Below are positions 15,489 through 24,237 of a stretch of DNA of 64,000 bases, piece by piece; the first letter of the stretch is position 1; each line of letters opens with the position of its first letter. The position numbers and the translations under genes are program-made. The stretch comes from Pararhizobium_B sp963760965 (lineage in GTDB: Bacteria; Pseudomonadota; Alphaproteobacteria; Rhizobiales; Rhizobiaceae), in contig CAVXEW010000005.1 in the NCBI GenBank assembly GCA_963760965.1, forward strand, positions 62,001 through 126,000, in the 5' to 3' direction. The notes beneath the pieces were generated by a model. The model did not search any database and was not told where the DNA came from. It saw only the letters and a program-made list of their open reading frames with translations.

Positions 15489-18397
15489 TGAGGATGACAT
15501 TCCTTCGGCTGCCGGTGCGGGCCGTCCTTCCTGCTGTTTTCCTTCTGGCGTGCTTTCTCGCCGGCGTGCTCCTGCCTTCGGTCGCCATGGCGACGGAGCC
15601 CGTCAAGATCACCGCGAAGGAGACGGCCGTGGACCTCACGCCTTCGGCCAGGATCTACACGAAGAAGGGCGGCGCGTTCCAGACCTCGACGGCACCGGGT
15701 CCGGACGGCATCGTGCGCCGGATCGAGGTGCGCGCCAGTTCGAAGAATCATTCCGGCGACTGGGCCGTCTTCGCCCTCGCCAACGTCTCGGACGAGCAGA
15801 TCGACCGGCTGATCGTCGCGCCGCACTTCCGGCTTGCCGGCTCTGGCATCATCTGGCCCGACCTCGGCTCCCAGCGCATCGCCACGATCACGCCCAGCGA
15901 GGGTTTCGCGCTCGACCGCGCGTCCAGCCCGGACGCAGACGTCTTCCACCTGACGCTCAATCCGGGCGCAGTCATCACCTTCGTGGCCGAGCTGACCTCG
16001 CCGAAGCTGCCGCAGCTCTATCTCTGGTCGCCGGAGGCCTACAAGGACACTCTCAATTCCTTCACTCTCTACCGGGGCATCGTGCTGGGGATCGCGGGGC
16101 TGCTCGCCGTCTTCCTGACCATATTGTTCGTGGTCAAGGGCACTTCGATGCTGCCGGCGACGGCGGCGCTCGCCTGGGCGGTGCTCGCCTATATCTGCGT
16201 CGACTTCGGCTTCCTGTCGAAAATCATCGCCATCACGCCGGGGGACGAACGCATGTGGCGCGCCGGCGTCGAGGTCTTCCTGGCCGTCGGGCTCGTCGTC
16301 TTCCTCTTCACCTACCTGAATCTCAACCGCTGGCACACGCGGCTCGTCTACGTGACGCTCGCCTGGCTGTTCGGGCTCTGCGCGCTGTTCGGCGTCGCGC
16401 TTTACGACCCGCCCGTCGCCGCCGGGATCGCCCGCCTTTCCTTCGCCGCGACGGCGCTGGCAGGCATCGGTCTCATCGCCTATCTCGGCTTTCGCCGCTA
16501 CGACCGGGCGATCATGCTGGTGCCGACCTGGGTGCTGATCCTTTTCTGGCTGGCCGGCGCCTGGATGACGGTGACGGGGCGCCTGTCGAACGACATCATC
16601 CAGCCGGCGCTCGGAGGCGGGCTGGTGCTGATCGTGCTGCTGATGGGCTTCACGGTGATGCAGCACGCCTTCGCGGGCGGCGGCATACAGCAGGGTTTGT
16701 TCTCCGACCTGGAGCGCCAGTCCCTGGCGCTGACGGGTGCCGGCGACATCGTATGGGACTGGGACGTCGCGCGCGACCGGGTGACGACGATTCCGGACGT
16801 CTCCATACCGCTCGGCCTGTCGCCGGGCACCTTCAACGGCCCGGCCAGAAACTGGCTGCCGAAGATACATGCGGACGACCGCGACCGGTTCCGAACGGTT
16901 CTCGACGTCGCGCTCGAACATTGCAAGGGCCGGATCAACCACCAGTTCCGCCTTCGCGCGCGCGACGGCCACTATCACTGGTTCAACCTGCGGGCCCGGC
17001 CGGTGCTGGGTTCGAACGGAGAGGCGATCCGCTGCGTCGGAACGCTGATCGACGTGACGGAGCAGAAGAACTCGGAGGAGCGTCTTCTCCACGACGCGGT
17101 GCACGACAACCTGACCGGCCTTCCCAACCGGGAGCTCTTCCTGGACCGGCTCGATTCGGTGATTTCGCTCGCCGGGCTGGAGGCCGGGGTGCGGCCGACC
17201 ATCTTCATGATCGACATCGACCGCTTCAAGCATGTGAACGACAGCCTCGGCATCTCGGCCGGCGACACGATCCTGCTGACGCTGACGCGGAGGCTCAAGC
17301 GCCTGCTGAGGCCGCAGGACACGCTCGCGCGTGTCAGCGGCGACCAGTTCGGCCTCATCCTCCTGTCGGAGAGCGATGCCGGAAAGGTGGCGGCGCTCGC
17401 AGAGGCGATCACGAAGACAGTCCGTACGCCAATCAACTTCGCCCAGCGGGAGATCATCCTCACCGCATCCGTCGGGCTCGTGACCTGGGTGGACCAGAAG
17501 ACCTCCCCTCTGGAGCTCGTCAAGGACGCCGAACTCGCCATGTACCAGGCCAAGCGGCACGGCGGGAACCGCATCGAGCCCTTCCGCCCGGCCTTCCGCG
17601 CCATAGGCACCGACAAGCTGCAGCTCGAATCCGACCTGCGCCGGGCGGTCGAGCGAGAGGAAATGTCGGTCGTCTACCAGCCGATCGTCCGCATCTCGGA
17701 CCAGGAGATCGTGGGCTTCGAGGCGCTCATGCGCTGGGACCATCCCAAGCGCGGCAACATCCCGCCGTCGGAATTCATACCGATAGCGGAGAACTGCGAC
17801 CTCATTCCGCAACTCGGACTGCTTTCGCTCAAGAGGGCGGCCGCCGACCTCAGCGACTGGCAGTCCGCGCTCGGCAGGCTGCCGGTGTTCATGTCCGTCA
17901 ACCTGTCGAGCGCCCAGCTCCTGAAGAGCGATCTCGACAACGACATTCGCAACGTGCTCGCCGCAAGCCATTGCCGGCCGGAGAACCTGAAGCTCGAGCT
18001 GACCGAGTCGGTCGTGATGCAGCACCCGGAGCAGGCGGCGATCGTGCTCAGGCGCGTCAAGGCGCTCGGCATAAGCCTTGCCCTCGACGACTTCGGCACC
18101 GGGCATTCCTCTCTCTCCTACCTGACGCGTTTCCCGTTCGACACGCTGAAGATCGACAAGTCGCTGGTTCGCGACACGAGCGAGAAACGGCCGGCCCTGC
18201 TCAAGTCGATCGTGACGATGGCGAAGGACCTCGACATGGCCATCGTCGCCGAGGGCGTGCAGACCGAAACGGACGCGGAGGAGCTGTCAGGCATGGGCTG
18301 CGACTACGCCCAGAGCTACATCTTCGGCGAACCCGCCCCAGCGGACGCGACGCTGCGACTGCTAAGGGAACGCTTCCCGCTCGCCAAGACGGCCTGA
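15488..18397 (+). CDS. Membrane-bound GGDEF/EAL cyclic-di-GMP protein
   Basis: The 969-residue protein is a probable cyclic-di-GMP phosphodiesterase with a sensory front end. In order it has a signal peptide (to about residue 35), a periplasmic beta-rich domain (to about 190), about seven membrane helices (196-405, 7TMR-DISM-like), a PAS fold (about 420-530, VWDWDVARDR), a GGDEF domain and an EAL domain. The GGDEF site reads SGDQF (617-621) instead of GGDEF, so cyclase activity is doubtful. The EAL site is intact (EAL at 745-747, DDFGTG at 867-872, with the ELTESVVM block between). The ATG overlaps the stop of the GNAT gene. Confidence 0.88.
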   Translation: MRMTFLRLPVRAVLPAVFLLACFLAGVLLPSVAMATEPVKITAKETAVDLTPSARIYTKKGGAFQTSTAPGPDGIVRRIEVRASSKNHSGDWAVFALANVSDEQIDRLIVAPHFRLAGSGIIWPDLGSQRIATITPSEGFALDRASSPDADVFHLTLNPGAVITFVAELTSPKLPQLYLWSPEAYKDTLNSFTLYRGIVLGIAGLLAVFLTILFVVKGTSMLPATAALAWAVLAYICVDFGFLSKIIAITPGDERMWRAGVEVFLAVGLVVFLFTYLNLNRWHTRLVYVTLAWLFGLCALFGVALYDPPVAAGIARLSFAATALAGIGLIAYLGFRRYDRAIMLVPTWVLILFWLAGAWMTVTGRLSNDIIQPALGGGLVLIVLLMGFTVMQHAFAGGGIQQGLFSDLERQSLALTGAGDIVWDWDVARDRVTTIPDVSIPLGLSPGTFNGPARNWLPKIHADDRDRFRTVLDVALEHCKGRINHQFRLRARDGHYHWFNLRARPVLGSNGEAIRCVGTLIDVTEQKNSEERLLHDAVHDNLTGLPNRELFLDRLDSVISLAGLEAGVRPTIFMIDIDRFKHVNDSLGISAGDTILLTLTRRLKRLLRPQDTLARVSGDQFGLILLSESDAGKVAALAEAITKTVRTPINFAQREIILTASVGLVTWVDQKTSPLELVKDAELAMYQAKRHGGNRIEPFRPAFRAIGTDKLQLESDLRRAVEREEMSVVYQPIVRISDQEIVGFEALMRWDHPKRGNIPPSEFIPIAENCDLIPQLGLLSLKRAAADLSDWQSALGRLPVFMSVNLSSAQLLKSDLDNDIRNVLAASHCRPENLKLELTESVVMQHPEQAAIVLRRVKALGISLALDDFGTGHSSLSYLTRFPFDTLKIDKSLVRDTSEKRPALLKSIVTMAKDLDMAIVAEGVQTETDAEELSGMGCDYAQSYIFGEPAPADATLRLLRERFPLAKTA

Positions 18398-18528
18398 CCG
18401 GGCTGCCGGACCTGTCGCTGCACGTCCGGCGCCGACGAAGCCCGGCGAGGGACAACAAAGCCGGACACAACGGAAAGCCGCCGAAGCCGGATACATCCGG
18501 TACCGGCAGGTTCTGAAAAGATCGGCAT

Positions 18529-18603
18529 TGGCTGGGGCGCCTGGATTCGAACCAGGGAATGGCGGTACCAAAAACCGCTGCCTTACCACTTGGCTACGCC
18601 CCA
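18529..18603 (-). tRNA. tRNA-Gln (anticodon TTG)
   Basis: On the minus strand the 7-bp acceptor stem TGGGGCG/CGCCCCA, a D arm with GTGGTAAGGC, the anticodon stem GCGGT/ACCGC with loop TTTTGGT (anticodon TTG, read as Gln), a T arm with GGTTCGAATCC, a G discriminator and an encoded CCA end are all present. The 75-nt count includes CCA. Confidence 0.95.
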
Positions 18604-18676
18604 ACTCTCCGTCGCAACGCGATAGCAAACGGCTTCGAAAACCACAAGGCTTGCCGGGCGCGCCGGAGCTGATTGT

Positions 18677-19525
18677 TCAGGCTCCGCCTGTCCCTTGCGG
18701 GAAGAGCCGGCATCCGGCGCCGCAGGCGATGAAGTCGGGATTCGCGAAGCGGCCGCGCGGGCCGTCGCCGGCGTGATAGCGAAGCGGCTCGCCGCCCGTC
18801 GTCAGCGTGTGACCGCCGGCGGCGCGCAGGACGGCGTCGCCGGCAGCAGTGTCCCACTGCATCGTGCGCCCGAACCTCGGGTAGAGGTCCGCCCTGCCCT
18901 GCGCGATCAGGCAGAACTTCAGCGAGGAACCGATGGCGACGGTTTCCGCCTCGCCGAGGCGTGCAATGAAGTCGTCGGTCTCCGGCGACCGGTGCGACCG
19001 GCTGGCGACCACCATCGGACATGCCGGCTCGCGGCGCACGCGGATCTCCCGCTTTTCCGGCAGGGCGAAGCCGTCGACCACCTCGCTCATGCCGGCGCCG
19101 TCCGGGCCGCCCCAGTAGATGGCGCCGCGCGCAGGCGCGAAGACGACGCCGACGACCGGCGCTCCGCCACGCACGAGCGCGATGTTCACGGTGAAGTCCG
19201 TGCGGCGATTTATGAACTCCCGCGTCCCGTCGAGCGGGTCCACGAGAACGAAGGCATCGCCGGAAAGTTCGCCCGTGCGGCCGGCGGCGTACTCCTCCTC
19301 CGCGACGCAGGGCAGCGCAGGCGCCCTTGCGCGGAGCCCTGCGAGGATGACCTTTTCCGCCCGCCTGTCGGCCTGCGTGACGGGCGTCTCGTCGCTCTTC
19401 GTCTCGACCTCGATGGGCGCTTCGAAGACGGCCATGACCTCGCGCCCTGCCTCCAGCGCCAGATCGATGAAAAGATCGCGCAGTTCCCGGTCGTCCGGCA
19501 TCGGAAGGTCGTTGGAGCGGGGCAT
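18677..19525 (-). CDS. cysQ: 3'(2'),5'-bisphosphate nucleotidase, CysQ-like
   Basis: This inositol-monophosphatase superfamily enzyme probably removes 3'-phosphate from adenosine 3',5'-bisphosphate made during sulfate assimilation. Metal-site motifs are all visible: the Glu pair in CVAEEEYAAG, DPLDGTREF, and the C-terminal WDTAAGDAVLRAAGG. The TREF after DPLDG is typical of CysQ rather than inositol phosphatases (which have DGT-x-N). The start at 19525 (MPRSND) is tentative; an inner ATG at 19501 is possible, and the frame extends to 19585 without convincing coding. The predicted length is 282 residues. Confidence 0.85.
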   Translation of the reverse strand: MPRSNDLPMPDDRELRDLFIDLALEAGREVMAVFEAPIEVETKSDETPVTQADRRAEKVILAGLRARAPALPCVAEEEYAAGRTGELSGDAFVLVDPLDGTREFINRRTDFTVNIALVRGGAPVVGVVFAPARGAIYWGGPDGAGMSEVVDGFALPEKREIRVRREPACPMVVASRSHRSPETDDFIARLGEAETVAIGSSLKFCLIAQGRADLYPRFGRTMQWDTAAGDAVLRAAGGHTLTTGGEPLRYHAGDGPRGRFANPDFIACGAGCRLFPQGTGGA

Positions 19526-19614
19526 CCGGCATTCCCAGGAAGCGGCCCGAAGGCCATCAGTGCGGAAGGTGTCCCGGCCGCGCAACTCCCGCGGCCGTCG
19601 CCATCGCGCAACTA

Positions 19615-20112
19615 TCAGGTCCCGGTGCCGTCTTCAAGCTTGCCGGCCTGCGCGGCGCTGGCGACATCGACCAGCGAGGCGTTGAGACGGTCGATGACGC
19701 GCGCGCCGGCCTGGCGATCCTCCTCCGACCAGTCGCGGAAAAGACGGCCCAGCCTCAAGAGCCGCTCGGCGCGCATCCGCGCGGCTTCCGCATGTCCCTT
19801 CGGCGTCACTTCGAGCAGGCTCGACCTGGCGTCCTGCGGATGAGCGACCTTGCGGATCAGGCCCTGCCTGGCCATTACGGCAACCTGCCGCGTCACCGTG
19901 GAGTTGTCGAGCAGCAGATGCCGCGCGGCGGCGCCGACCGATTGCGGGCCCTCGCGCTCTATCAGCCCGATCAGCAGATAGTGGGCGCGCTCCAGCGGAT
20001 AGTCGCGAAGACGCTGGACCGCTTCGAGGCCGCGCACGAGGAAGGCCAGGGCCTCCTCCAGTTCGGCGATCGCATGGCTTTCCCCGCTCTCTCCTGCAGT
20101 TCCCTCACGCAA
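19615..20112 (-). CDS. MarR-family transcriptional regulator
   Basis: The 165-residue protein has the winged-helix core of MarR (SVGAAARHLLLDNSTVTRQV as recognition helix, then the DARSSLLEVTPKG wing) and helical dimerisation ends. It is divergent from an MFS transporter gene, and a palindrome (20176-20198) lies between them, the typical layout of a MarR repressor that controls its own gene and an efflux pump. It starts with TTG at 20112; AGGGAGG lies upstream at a suitable distance. The inducing ligand is unknown. Confidence 0.85.
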   Translation of the reverse strand: MREGTAGESGESHAIAELEEALAFLVRGLEAVQRLRDYPLERAHYLLIGLIEREGPQSVGAAARHLLLDNSTVTRQVAVMARQGLIRKVAHPQDARSSLLEVTPKGHAEAARMRAERLLRLGRLFRDWSEEDRQAGARVIDRLNASLVDVASAAQAGKLEDGTGT

Positions 20113-20175
20113 AAGTCAGCACCTCCCTCTTGCCTCAGGCCTTCATAAAGCCCCTTGCGAAATCGGCCAAGCCAA

Positions 20176-20198
20176 TTTATCTGTATCGTACAATCAAA
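20176..20198. promoter_or_regulatory. Candidate MarR operator
   Basis: An imperfect palindrome of 23 bp has arms TTTATCTGTA (20176-20185) and TACAATCAAA (20189-20198) around TCG; the inner TGTA/TACA is perfect. It is AT-rich, centrally placed in the divergent intergenic region and just upstream of the MFS start, as expected of a MarR dimer site. Confidence 0.5.
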
Positions 20199-20206
20199 TC
20201 GTTCCC

Positions 20207-21442
20207 GTGAGCCTTGCCATGCACTCCGCGCCACAGTCCGGAAAGACGCCGCATTTCCTAGACCAGCCGAAGGCCGTCTGGGCCACGGCCTTTGCCGCCG
20301 TCGTCGGCTTCATGAGCATCGGCCTTGTCGATCCGATCCTCGTCTCCATCGCGAAGGGGCTCCACGCCTCGGCCGCGCAGGTGTCGCTGCTGTTCACCAG
20401 CTACTTCGCCGTCACCTCCGTCATGATGCTGATCACCGGCTTCGTCGCGAGCCGGCTCGGCGGGCGCGGCACGTTGCTGCTCGGCGCCGCCCTCATCGTC
20501 GTCTTCGCCGGCCTCGCCGGCACGTCGACGTCGATCCCGCAGCTCGTCGCCTATCGCGCCGGCTGGGGGCTCGGCAACGCCTTCTTCGTGGTGACCGCGC
20601 TGTCGGTGATCGTCGCGTCCAGCCGCGGCGGCACCATGGCCGCGATCCTGATGTACGAGTCCGCGCTCGGCCTCGGCATTTCGGCGGGTCCACTGCTCGG
20701 CGCCGCGCTCGGAAACATGTCGTGGCGCTATCCCTTTTTCGGAACGGCGACGCTCATGGCGATCGGCTTCGTCGCGATCTCGCTGTTTCTCGACAGGACG
20801 CCGCCGCCGGCCAGGAAGATCGGGCTTGCCGATCCGATCGTCGCGCTGAGGCACAAGGGCCTCCTGACGACGGCCGCCAGCGCATTCTTCTACAACTACG
20901 CCTTCTTCACCGTACTCGCCTTCGTGCCGTTCGTACTCGACATGTCGGCCTACACGGTCGGGGGCATCTTCTTCGGCTGGGGCGTGCTGCTCGCACTCTT
21001 CTCGGTCGTCGTCGCGCCACGGCTGCAAAGCCGGTTCCCGGGCCTCGGCCTGATCTCGACCACGCTGTTCGTCCTCGCGCTGCTGCTCGTCGCCATCGCC
21101 TTCGGACCGCGCGACATGGTGATCGCTGCAGTCGTCGTCGCGGGCGCGGTGATGGGAATCAACAACACCGTCTACACCGAGATGGCGCTCGAGGTTTCCG
21201 GTGCAGAGCGGCCGGTCGCCTCGGCCGGGTACAATTTCGTTCGCTGGTTCGCCGGCGTCGTCGCACCGTTCGCCGCGCCGAAGATCGCCGAACTCGCAGG
21301 CCCCGAGACGAGCTTCCTCATCGCAGGCGGCTCCGCGCTCCTGGCGATCGCCGTGCTCCACGCAGGGCGCCGGCATCTCGGCCGCTTCGCGCGGCCGCAC
21401 ATGGAGGAGAGCGTCTCGGCGATCACCGCCTCGTCGACATAG
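20207..21442 (+). CDS. MFS drug/metabolite efflux transporter
   Basis: The 411-residue protein has about twelve hydrophobic helices in two halves and the major-facilitator loop after helix 2 (TGFVASRLGGRGTLLLGAAL, a degenerate motif A). Helix 5 region reads SALGLGISAGPLLGAALG, the motif C shared by proton-driven antiporters of the 12-helix drug export type. It is divergent from and probably repressed by the MarR gene. The GTG at 20207 or the ATG at 20219 could be the start; neither has a strong ribosome site. The substrate is unknown. Confidence 0.85.
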   Translation: MSLAMHSAPQSGKTPHFLDQPKAVWATAFAAVVGFMSIGLVDPILVSIAKGLHASAAQVSLLFTSYFAVTSVMMLITGFVASRLGGRGTLLLGAALIVVFAGLAGTSTSIPQLVAYRAGWGLGNAFFVVTALSVIVASSRGGTMAAILMYESALGLGISAGPLLGAALGNMSWRYPFFGTATLMAIGFVAISLFLDRTPPPARKIGLADPIVALRHKGLLTTAASAFFYNYAFFTVLAFVPFVLDMSAYTVGGIFFGWGVLLALFSVVVAPRLQSRFPGLGLISTTLFVLALLLVAIAFGPRDMVIAAVVVAGAVMGINNTVYTEMALEVSGAERPVASAGYNFVRWFAGVVAPFAAPKIAELAGPETSFLIAGGSALLAIAVLHAGRRHLGRFARPHMEESVSAITASST

Positions 21443-21468
21443 CCGCCGGAAGAAGCGGTCCGCCGTGA

Positions 21469-22077
21469 TCAGGCGTGGCCGGCCGTGCAGGAAAGCATCG
21501 CGGGGTTGATGCCCATGGAGGCCAGCACGCGGTCGTATTTTCCGGAGAGGTTCCTGTCGAAGACGAGTTCGTCGTGTGCCGGACAGGTCAGCCATCCGTT
21601 CTGGGCGATCTCGTCTTCCAGCTGCCCCGGCGCCCAGCTCGCATAGCCGAGCATCATCGTCGCCTGGCTCGGGCCCTTGCCGCCCGAGATAGCCCGCAGG
21701 ATGTCCGTCGTGGCCGTCAGGCAGAGATCGTCGCTTACGGGTATGGTCGAGTCCGCGAGGTAGTCGTGCGAGTGCAGGACGAAGCCGCGACCGCTGTCGA
21801 CCGGGCCTCCGACCTGAACCGGCAGGTCGCGGGTCTGCTCGGGCAGCCGGATCGCATCCTCGGCCTCGATCAGGTCGAGCTGCACAAGGAGATCGGAGAA
21901 GCTCATGTCGCGCGCGCGGTTCAGGATGAAGCCCATGGCGCCATCCTCGGAATGGGCGCAGACATATATGACCGTCCGCTCGAAGTTCGCATCGAGCATG
22001 CCGGGCATGGCGACGAGAAGCTGGCCATCGAGATAGCCGCGCTCCCTTGCCTCACCTGAAGTCCGCGCTTTAACCAT
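21469..22077 (-). CDS. YqgE/AlgH family protein
   Basis: The 202-residue protein belongs to the DUF179 family (YqgE/AlgH), a beta-sheet fold of uncertain function found across proteobacteria. The family's hallmarks are the N-terminal LLVAMPGMLDANFERTVIY, the GAMGFILNR segment, the VGGPVDSGRGFVLHS block and the LGYASWAPGQLEDEI motif. There is no signal peptide. It is convergent with the MFS gene and divergent from the DsbD-like gene. Confidence 0.9.
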   Translation of the reverse strand: MVKARTSGEARERGYLDGQLLVAMPGMLDANFERTVIYVCAHSEDGAMGFILNRARDMSFSDLLVQLDLIEAEDAIRLPEQTRDLPVQVGGPVDSGRGFVLHSHDYLADSTIPVSDDLCLTATTDILRAISGGKGPSQATMMLGYASWAPGQLEDEIAQNGWLTCPAHDELVFDRNLSGKYDRVLASMGINPAMLSCTAGHA

Positions 22078-22245
22078 TCGAAGAGAGTATCAAGTCGCGG
22101 CAGAATGAAAAAGAGCAAAAGCGCGGCGACCCGACTTCCCCGGTGGCCCTGTGACGGCAGGTTCTCCCGGGCTTCACGGCGAAATGATCCCGCTTGCACT
22201 TCCCGCGACTGGCAATGCCCTGCCTGCGCGGATAGGTTCCGGCCC

Positions 22246-23085
22246 ATGATCAGGTCCCTCCGCTCGCCCGCTCGCCTTCTCTTCCTTGCAGCGCTTCTCG
22301 CCGCCGCCATCGCGCCGGCAGCCGCGGCCACGACGGACTGGCTGCAGAGCAAGGGCGCCAGGGTGAGGATCGTCGCGACGCGGCCGGGGGCCGACGGTAC
22401 CATTCGCGCCGCAGTCGAGATCGACCTGAAGGCCGGCTGGACGACCTATTGGCGCGACCCGGGGGGGAGCGGCATTCCGCCGCAGCTCACCACCGAAGGC
22501 AGCCGGAACGTGAAGTCCGTGCGCCTCCAGTTTCCCCCGCCGGTCGCCCTCGACGAGGGCGGCGTGGCCGCAGTCGGATACGACGCGCCCGTGGCGCTGC
22601 CGCTGACGATCCGCCAGGGCGTGCCCGGCAAGGACAGCCTGCTGCACGCCAGGCTCTTCATCGGCGTCTGCAAGGAGATCTGCATTCCCGTCAATGCCGA
22701 TTTCTCGCTCGACATCCCGTCCTCCGAAAGCCCTGCGAACAGCATCGCTTCGGTCATGGTCGCGGGGGCCTTCGCCTCGCTGCCGGGGCCGGAAGACGAC
22801 AGCTTCGCGGTCGGCAAGGCCGAGCTGTCGAAGGACGGGCATCGCGTGACGGTGACCGCCCGGCTGCCCGGCAGCACCCCGGGCGGTGCCCCGCCGCAGC
22901 TCTTCGTCGCCGGCCCCGCCGGCTGGTCCTTCGCCCCGGCCCGATTGCAGCAGCGGTCGGGCGGCAGCGCAACGTTCGTCGTGCCGGTCGCCGCAAGACC
23001 GGACACGCTTCGCGACGACACCAGGCTCATCCTCGTCGTTCGGGACGGAGAGCGAAGCATCGAGACGGAGAAGACGCTCCAATAG
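22246..23085 (+). CDS. Secreted DsbD N-terminal-domain-like protein
   Basis: The 279-residue product has a signal peptide (RSPARLLFLAALLAAAIAP, cut near AAA) and a DsbC/DsbD-alpha-like immunoglobulin fold. This shows GWTTYWRDPGGSGIPP near the front and a CKEICIPVNADF motif, whose two cysteines are in the position of the DsbD-alpha redox pair. It probably passes electrons or assists disulfide or cytochrome c handling in the periplasm, but the membrane domain of DsbD is missing. The ATG at 22246 is chosen because it opens the signal peptide; the frame upstream to 22105 is not coding-like. It precedes a peroxiredoxin gene. Confidence 0.8.
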   Translation: MIRSLRSPARLLFLAALLAAAIAPAAAATTDWLQSKGARVRIVATRPGADGTIRAAVEIDLKAGWTTYWRDPGGSGIPPQLTTEGSRNVKSVRLQFPPPVALDEGGVAAVGYDAPVALPLTIRQGVPGKDSLLHARLFIGVCKEICIPVNADFSLDIPSSESPANSIASVMVAGAFASLPGPEDDSFAVGKAELSKDGHRVTVTARLPGSTPGGAPPQLFVAGPAGWSFAPARLQQRSGGSATFVVPVAARPDTLRDDTRLILVVRDGERSIETEKTLQ

Positions 23086-23174
23086 CCTGCCGGCGTTGCC
23101 GTCGGAAGGCCCTTCTCGACAGGCGAGCGCAGCGCGATATCTATAGTTCAACCAAACAGAGAGGGAGATCCAAG

Positions 23175-23660
23175 GTGACGATTTCGATCGGCGACAAACT
23201 GCCTGACGCGACGTTCAAGGAACGGACTGCGGATGGAATGGAAGAAGTGACGACGGCCGAGCTCTTCGGCGGAAGGAAGGTGGTGCTGTTCGCGGTGCCG
23301 GGTGCGTTCACGCCCACCTGTCATCTCAACCATCTCCCCGGCTACCTCGAGAACCGGGAGACGATCCTGGCCAACGGCGTCGACGACATCGCCGTCGTCG
23401 CGGTCAACGATGCCTTCGTCATGGGTGCCTGGGCCGAGGCGACCGGCGGCGCGGGAAAGATCCACTACCTCTCCGACTGGAACGCCGACTTCACCAAGGC
23501 GATCGGCATGGAGGCCGACCTGTCGGCAGGCACGCTCGGCATCCGTTCGAAGCGCTATTCCATGGTGGTCGAGGACGGGGTCGTGAAGACGCTCAACATC
23601 GAGGAAACGCCGGGCACTGCCGAGAAATCCGGCGCCGCGGCAATCATCGGGCAGCTCTAG
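23175..23660 (+). CDS. Peroxiredoxin, Prx5 type
   Basis: The 161-residue peroxiredoxin reduces hydroperoxides. The peroxidatic cysteine lies in VPGAFTPTCHLNHLPGY (family form PGAFTPTCS), and the downstream NDAFVMGAWAE segment is typical of Prx5. There is no second conserved cysteine in the usual 1-Cys region. It starts with GTG behind a GAGGGAG ribosome site. The position after the DsbD-like gene suggests a shared redox context. The region behind it holds two palindromes. Confidence 0.9.
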   Translation: MTISIGDKLPDATFKERTADGMEEVTTAELFGGRKVVLFAVPGAFTPTCHLNHLPGYLENRETILANGVDDIAVVAVNDAFVMGAWAEATGGAGKIHYLSDWNADFTKAIGMEADLSAGTLGIRSKRYSMVVEDGVVKTLNIEETPGTAEKSGAAAIIGQL

Positions 23661-23669
23661 TGGTGCGCT

Positions 23670-23695
23670 CCTGACGGATGGTACCGTCTGTCAGG
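23670..23695. repeat. Palindromic element 1 between convergent genes
   Basis: CCTGACGGATGG opens a 26-bp near-perfect palindrome centred on GGTACC at 23680-23685. It lies ten bases after the peroxiredoxin stop. It shares arms with the element at 23738-23764. Confidence 0.65.
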
Positions 23696-23725
23696 AAAGA
23701 CCGGCCCACCAGACCAATAGCTTGC

Positions 23726-23772
23726 GGACTGACTTTTCCGGACGGACGGTTACCGTCTGTCCGGGTCAGACC
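23726..23772. repeat. Palindromic element 2 between convergent genes
   Basis: Inner arms CCGGACGGACGGT and ACCGTCTGTCCGG (23738-23750 and 23752-23764) pair over 13 bp with one G-T. Outer arms (about 23726-23733 and 23765-23772) add seven of eight pairs beyond a TTTT bulge. No T-run follows on either strand, so it may be an mRNA 3'-end or bidirectional stop element of an unusual type. Confidence 0.6.
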
Positions 23773-23784
23773 ACTGGGGGCGGC

Positions 23785-24237
23785 TCAGGCGCCGGCCCTG
23801 CCCTTCCTGAAGGGGGCCATCCCGGACCGGGCCAGTTCGTCGGCGCGTTCGTTCTCCGGGTGGCCGGCGTGGCCCTTGACCCAGTGCCAGCGGATGTCGT
23901 GGCGCTCGCGCGCGGCATCCAGCGCCTGCCAGAGCTCGACATTTTTCACCGGCTTCCGTGCGGCCGTCTTCCAGCCGTTCTTCTTCCAGTTCGCGATCCA
24001 GCCGCGTATGCCGTCGCGCACATAGTTGGAATCCGTATAGAGGTCGATGCTGCAGGGCCTCTTCAGCGCGCCGAGCGCCTCGATGGCTGCCGTCAGTTCC
24101 ATGCGGTTGTTCGTCGTCTGCGCCTCGCCGCCGGAAAGCTCCCTCTCTACACCCTCGCAGCGCAGGATGGCGCCCCAGCCCCCGGGCCCCGGATTGCCCG
24201 AGCAGGCACCGTCCGTGAATATCTCGACATGTTTCAT
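23785..24237 (-). CDS. rnhA: Ribonuclease HI
   Basis: RNase HI cuts the RNA strand of RNA-DNA hybrids. The 150-residue protein has the family start VEIFTDGACSGNPGPGGW with the first catalytic Asp, the Glu in NRMELTAAIEAL, the Asp in LYTDSNYVRDGI and a final acidic site in HPENERADELA. The basic handle (WKKNGWKTAARKPVKN) is present. Its ATG overlaps the thrB stop by four bases (ATGA), so it is translated in the thrB operon. This is a typical rhizobial arrangement. Confidence 0.97.
   Translation of the reverse strand: MKHVEIFTDGACSGNPGPGGWGAILRCEGVERELSGGEAQTTNNRMELTAAIEALGALKRPCSIDLYTDSNYVRDGIRGWIANWKKNGWKTAARKPVKNVELWQALDAARERHDIRWHWVKGHAGHPENERADELARSGMAPFRKGRAGA

Noticed and set aside
15398..18106. 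A 902-codon open frame on the minus strand opposite the GGDEF/EAL gene
   Set aside because: Its product is rich in Arg, His, Asp and Gln without any fold or motif. GC-rich DNA with strong third-position bias gives long open frames opposite real genes; the plus-strand gene has clear domains.
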